Below, in pieces: positions 61,151 through 64,000 of a stretch of DNA of 64,000 nucleotides (its first letter is position 1; each line of letters opens with the position of its first letter). The DNA is from CAWCDJ01 sp963836015 (GTDB lineage: Bacteria > Acidobacteriota > Terriglobia > Bryobacterales > Bryobacteraceae). The DNA lies in NCBI GenBank assembly GCA_963836015.1, contig CAWIIF010000015.1, positions 372,001 to 436,000 on the forward strand, written 5' to 3'. Made by a program: the position numbers and the translations under genes. The notes beneath the pieces were generated by a model, which searched no databases, was not told the origin of the DNA, and saw only the letters and a program-made list of their open reading frames with translations.

Positions 61151-63586
61151 CTACTGCACGCGCAGCAGCAACGCCGGATCGATCCGCAGCACCTGCCGTG
61201 CGGGCAGCAGGCATGCAACCATCAGGAGCGCCAGCAGCAGCGCCGCGGCCGCCGCATAAACCGCTGCCCCCGGTGCCGTAATCCCGGCCATCGACGCACG
61301 CAGCAGCCTTACCGTCCAGAGCGAGGCGCAAACGCCTCCGGCCGCCCCAACCGCGCCGGTCGCGAACGCACGCGCCGCGAAGGCCGCCAGCACGCGCCCG
61401 TTCTGCGCGCCTACCGCCACCCGGATGGCGATGTCGCGCCTCTGCTCCGCCACCCGCGAAGCGGTAATCAGAACCAGGCCCGCCAGCGCCAGCAGCGTGC
61501 CCACCAGCGCCAGGACGCCGCACGCCGCCGCCGCTATGCGAATCTGCTTCGTGCCCGCATCCACCTGCTCCGCTCCGGAGCGGACATCGGACAACGGGGC
61601 GTCCGGCGCGAGTCGCGTCACCATCTGCCGCAGAACCGGAGCGAATGCCGCCGGCGGTCCGGCCGTTCGCACGAAAATCGTGAACTGCGGCCGCACTGCC
61701 TGAGCCATCGGCAGGAAGAAATAGGGAACGGGTGTTTCCGAGAGCGGATGATATTGGGCGTCCGCCACCACCCCGATCACTTGCCGGGCGGCCGGCTCAC
61801 CGGAAATTCGCACGCTCCGCCCGAGCGGGTTCTGATGCGGCCAGAGAAGACCGGCGGCGCTGCGATTCAAGATGATTGCGGGCTGCGCCGTTGCGTCGTC
61901 GGAGGGCAGGAACGTACGGCCCGCCTCCATGGGCATGCGGGCCGCTTCGAAATAGCCGTCGGATACGACATTTCCCTCCACCTCCAGTGCGGCGGAGCCC
62001 GGCGCGTTCAACTGTCGCGCCCAGCGGGTGTTGCCCGGAAGCGGATCCCATACCAGCGCCGCGCTTTCGAAGCGGCCGCCGCGCAGCGCGTCCAGCAACT
62101 CCCCGCAGAGGCGATGGAGTTCCGCGGGCGAACGGGTGATGTCGACTGTGGCGAGCAGCGTACTGCCCGGGTCGAACCCCAGCCGCTGGCGGCGCCATTG
62201 CACCAGGCTTCCCGCCAGCGTGACCGCAGCGATCAGTACCACCATGGCGCAAGCCACTTGCGACCCGACGAACAAGTCCCGCAGTCCGATCCCCGCCAGC
62301 CGCGGAAAGGCCGGACGCGACGACGCCCCGCGCAGGCCGCTCGCCAGGTCGAGCCGGCCGGCCCGCAAGGCGGTGAGTCCGCCGATCGTCATTCCGATGA
62401 CCAGCGCCGCGCCGGCGCTCCAGGCGAGAGCCCGCAGGTCCGGCGCGAGGTTGAGGTTCAGTGAAACGATCGAGATTCGCCCGAAGGCCCCGAGCCAGTC
62501 CGTAATCCACAACCCGGCAGGCAGGCTGAGCGCGATCGCGGAAAGCGTAAGCATGAAGGCTTCCGTTGCTGCCTGCCGGACCATCCGGCCGCGTCCCGCG
62601 CCCAGCGCCAGGCGGGTGGCGATTTCCCGCTCGCGCGCCGCGGCCAGCCCCAACAGCAGGTTCATCAGGTTGAAGCAGGCGATCAGCAGCACCGCCGCCG
62701 AGACCGCCGCCAGCAGCGACATGTAGCGCACCGCCGCTTCGCGGTACGCCGGGAAGAAGCGGGCCTGCCGCGCCGCCAGCGCGACGAACCGCGCGTCCGA
62801 ATCAAGCGCGGGATCGGAACTCGCCAGCCGCGACTGAAGAACGTCGAGCGCCGCCTGAAGCGCCGGTACCGTCACACCCGGTTTCAGGCGTGCCGTCATC
62901 ATGATCCAGCGCATGTTGCGGCGATTGCGAAAGTCGAGAGCCGCGAAGGGGGGCGAGACGCGCGGAAGCAGCGCCATCGGCATCCACACCGCGGGCGGCT
63001 CGCCCCAGTCGAGCAGCGTGCCGGCAAAACCGGGCGGCATCACTCCCACCACCGTCACCGGCACGTTCGCTACCCGGATTGTGGCGCCGAGCGCCGCCGC
63101 GCTTCTTCGAAACCGGGTTTCCCAGAGAATGTCGCTGATCAGAGCCACGGGCCGGGCGCCAGGCTGGTCGTCTTCCGGTTCGAACGCCCTGCCGCGCGCG
63201 GGCGATACGCCCAGCGTCCGGAAATAATCTCCCGTAGCGATCTCCGTGGCAAGGCGTTCGGCGCCGCCGCCCAGGTCGCAAGCCAGCGGGATCCGCACAA
63301 ACGCCGTCGCGGAGGCTACGACGCTGCTGAGGGAACGGAGATCCTGGTAGTCGGGCAGTGAATTCGAGAGGTAGCGCGCCCGCGATCGCGAGTAGCCGTA
63401 AACCGCGGCCAGGGAGGAAGGATCGCGAAGACCCATCGGGCGGAACAGGACCGCGTCCACCAGCGTGAGCGCGGCCATTCCCGCCGCGATTGCCAAAGCC
63501 ATCGGCACCGCCGCGGCCAGCGCGAACCACGGCCTCGATCGAATCAGGCGAAATGCGAGCCGGAGGTCCTGCAGCACGCCGACCAT
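61151..63586 (-). CDS. FtsX/MacB-type orphan permease (ADOP-like)
   Basis: 811 residues. TM near residues 20-45 (LVDAVLFRPMGLRDP follows), a periplasmic domain with YSRSRARYLSNSLPDYQDLRSLSSV and TLGVSPARGRAFEPEDDQPGARPVALIS, a central membrane bundle (RLALGAGRGRMVRQAATEAFMLTLSAIAL), a second periplasmic domain with GRTFLPSDDATAQPAIILNRSAAGLLW, and a final bundle with RRDIAIRVAVGAQNGRVLAAF. Duplicated MacB-periplasmic/FtsX halves match the acidobacterial ADOP family; no ATPase gene is nearby. Mechanism and cargo are unknown. It leads the folD-coaE-HtrA strand, but with 31 nt before folD a read-through is possible. Confidence 0.9.
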   Translation of the reverse strand: MVGVLQDLRLAFRLIRSRPWFALAAAVPMALAIAAGMAALTLVDAVLFRPMGLRDPSSLAAVYGYSRSRARYLSNSLPDYQDLRSLSSVVASATAFVRIPLACDLGGGAERLATEIATGDYFRTLGVSPARGRAFEPEDDQPGARPVALISDILWETRFRRSAAALGATIRVANVPVTVVGVMPPGFAGTLLDWGEPPAVWMPMALLPRVSPPFAALDFRNRRNMRWIMMTARLKPGVTVPALQAALDVLQSRLASSDPALDSDARFVALAARQARFFPAYREAAVRYMSLLAAVSAAVLLIACFNLMNLLLGLAAAREREIATRLALGAGRGRMVRQAATEAFMLTLSAIALSLPAGLWITDWLGAFGRISIVSLNLNLAPDLRALAWSAGAALVIGMTIGGLTALRAGRLDLASGLRGASSRPAFPRLAGIGLRDLFVGSQVACAMVVLIAAVTLAGSLVQWRRQRLGFDPGSTLLATVDITRSPAELHRLCGELLDALRGGRFESAALVWDPLPGNTRWARQLNAPGSAALEVEGNVVSDGYFEAARMPMEAGRTFLPSDDATAQPAIILNRSAAGLLWPHQNPLGRSVRISGEPAARQVIGVVADAQYHPLSETPVPYFFLPMAQAVRPQFTIFVRTAGPPAAFAPVLRQMVTRLAPDAPLSDVRSGAEQVDAGTKQIRIAAAACGVLALVGTLLALAGLVLITASRVAEQRRDIAIRVAVGAQNGRVLAAFAARAFATGAVGAAGGVCASLWTVRLLRASMAGITAPGAAVYAAAAALLLALLMVACLLPARQVLRIDPALLLRVQ

Positions 63587-63845
63587 TTTACGCCGGCCAT
63601 CTGTTTGAGCGGATCAACCTGAGTTTGGACTCCCAGATTTCAAAGCGTCCTCTCGTAAGCGAATCAGGTACGGAGCATGTGAGAACGCCCCTTCGATGGC
63701 ATAATGATGGCACAATAACGTCAATGGTGCGCCGTTGGCTCCAGAGATTGGGCGCCCGCGGGTCAGCCGTCGGGACGTGTCGTAACGCCTCTTGCCAGCG
63801 GGGCGCTGCAGCGCCATATCCGGTGACGGAGAAGGGATCCCTTCC
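63587..63845. other. Intergenic divergent region with hairpin
   Basis: 259 nt between the permease start and the next plus-strand start. An imperfect hairpin CGGAGAAGGGA/TCCCTTCCG with a short bulge (63826-63845) is next to the last gene's start, overlapping the ribosome-binding GGAGAAGGG. No riboswitch class or tRNA is recognised. Confidence 0.4.
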
Positions 63846-64000
63846 GTGACAACCTCGGGGAGGGCGGCCGTCGCCAGCGTCAGGCGTCCGCCGCAGCACG
63901 CACTAAATTGGCGCATTCGCCGCGGGAGAGCAATCCTTGGTGGCCTTTGCATTGGGTTCCTCGCCGTCTCAGGTTCGCGCGTGTCCGCGCAACCAGCCGG
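63846..64000 (+). CDS. Start of an exported protein (3' truncated by window)
   Basis: From GTG 63846 the frame runs open to the window end: a basic, Tat-less N-terminus (TTSGRAAVASVRRPPQHAL), RIRRGRAILGGLCIGFLAVSGSRVSAQPA with a hydrophobic core and an Ala-x-Ala-like end, so a signal peptide. GGAGAAGGG lies upstream at about 12 nt, inside a hairpin. What follows is outside the window; the mature protein is unknown. Confidence 0.5.
   Translation, partial: MTTSGRAAVASVRRPPQHALNWRIRRGRAILGGLCIGFLAVSGSRVSAQPA

Noticed and set aside
63587..63845. Possible riboswitch in the last intergenic region.
   Set aside because: No conserved boxes of known classes (TPP, cobalamin, SAM, c-di-GMP, fluoride) are seen; only a simple hairpin.

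Overview
The window is GC-rich, densely coded DNA from a bacterium of the Acidobacteria, most likely of the Solibacter/Bryobacter type. The evidence is the combination of a TIGR03437 C-terminal module (a family described from Solibacter), an FtsX/MacB-like permease of the large acidobacterial stand-alone kind, many Tat-type RRxFL leaders, YXWGXW-type and DUF4097 proteins, the futalosine (MqnC) menaquinone route and a PPi-type phosphofructokinase. There is no rRNA, tRNA, CRISPR array, prophage or recognisable insertion sequence. The taxonomic call is inference from protein families, not from a marker gene.

Layout. 1-2643: the end of a malic enzyme, a Tat-exported polysaccharide-lyase-like enzyme and two Spy-like periplasmic proteins. 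2763-7174: a tight four-gene run of an ATP/ADP-translocase-like membrane protein with HEAT repeats, a cyclic-nucleotide-binding protein, a soluble histidine kinase and a single-domain response regulator. 7198-9592: two DsbA-like thiol proteins, a MauE/DoxX membrane protein and a methyltransferase. 9570-16001 (minus strand): NAD salvage (nicotinamidase, pncB) and a Gld-like ABC export system with a DUF4340 protein. 16211-20902: ZIP metal transporter, heavily frameshifted COG0523/CobW GTPase, GH116 glycosidase and a zinc-ribbon protein. 20904-24741: citrate synthase, envelope proteins, GroES and phosphofructokinase. 24743-32941: methyltransferase, TonB receptor-YfiR-hybrid kinase set, ornithine-cyclodeaminase-like enzyme, queF and a coiled-coil methyltransferase interrupted in frame by a palindromic repeat. 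32909-36493 (minus): ECF sigma, HEAT-repeat anti-sigma, DUF4097 and PDZ proteins. 36631-42516: sugar isomerase-like protein, frameshifted MATE exporter, mqnC, cupin, aminotransferase and small proteins. 42563-51470: Ser/Thr kinase with a polytopic tail facing a frameshifted S53 peptidase/TIGR03437 protein, then a PafA-like phosphatase, a PilZ protein and an FmdB protein. 51645-58375: two tandem paralogues of an unrecognised exported family, two transporters and a tiny AT-hook protein. 58455-64000: HtrA protease, coaE, folD, a large FtsX-type permease and the beginning of an exported protein.

How the genes fit together. Signalling and envelope functions dominate: two kinase systems, an ECF sigma operon, a Ser/Thr kinase and a PilZ protein sit beside TonB-dependent uptake, Dsb-like thiol chemistry, Spy/OmpH/PDZ/HtrA periplasmic proteins and several transporters. 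Many genes overlap by ATGA or lie 1-12 nt apart, so most blocks look like operons.

Points of interest. The transporter-like/HEAT/cNMP/kinase/regulator block is the best candidate for an under-described signalling unit. A small family of palindromic GGCAGGCC/GGCCTGCC repeats occurs at three loci, twice inside coding sequence. Three genes carry clustered frameshifts while neighbouring genes are intact; these could be real decay or base-level sequence error, and the sequence alone does not settle which.
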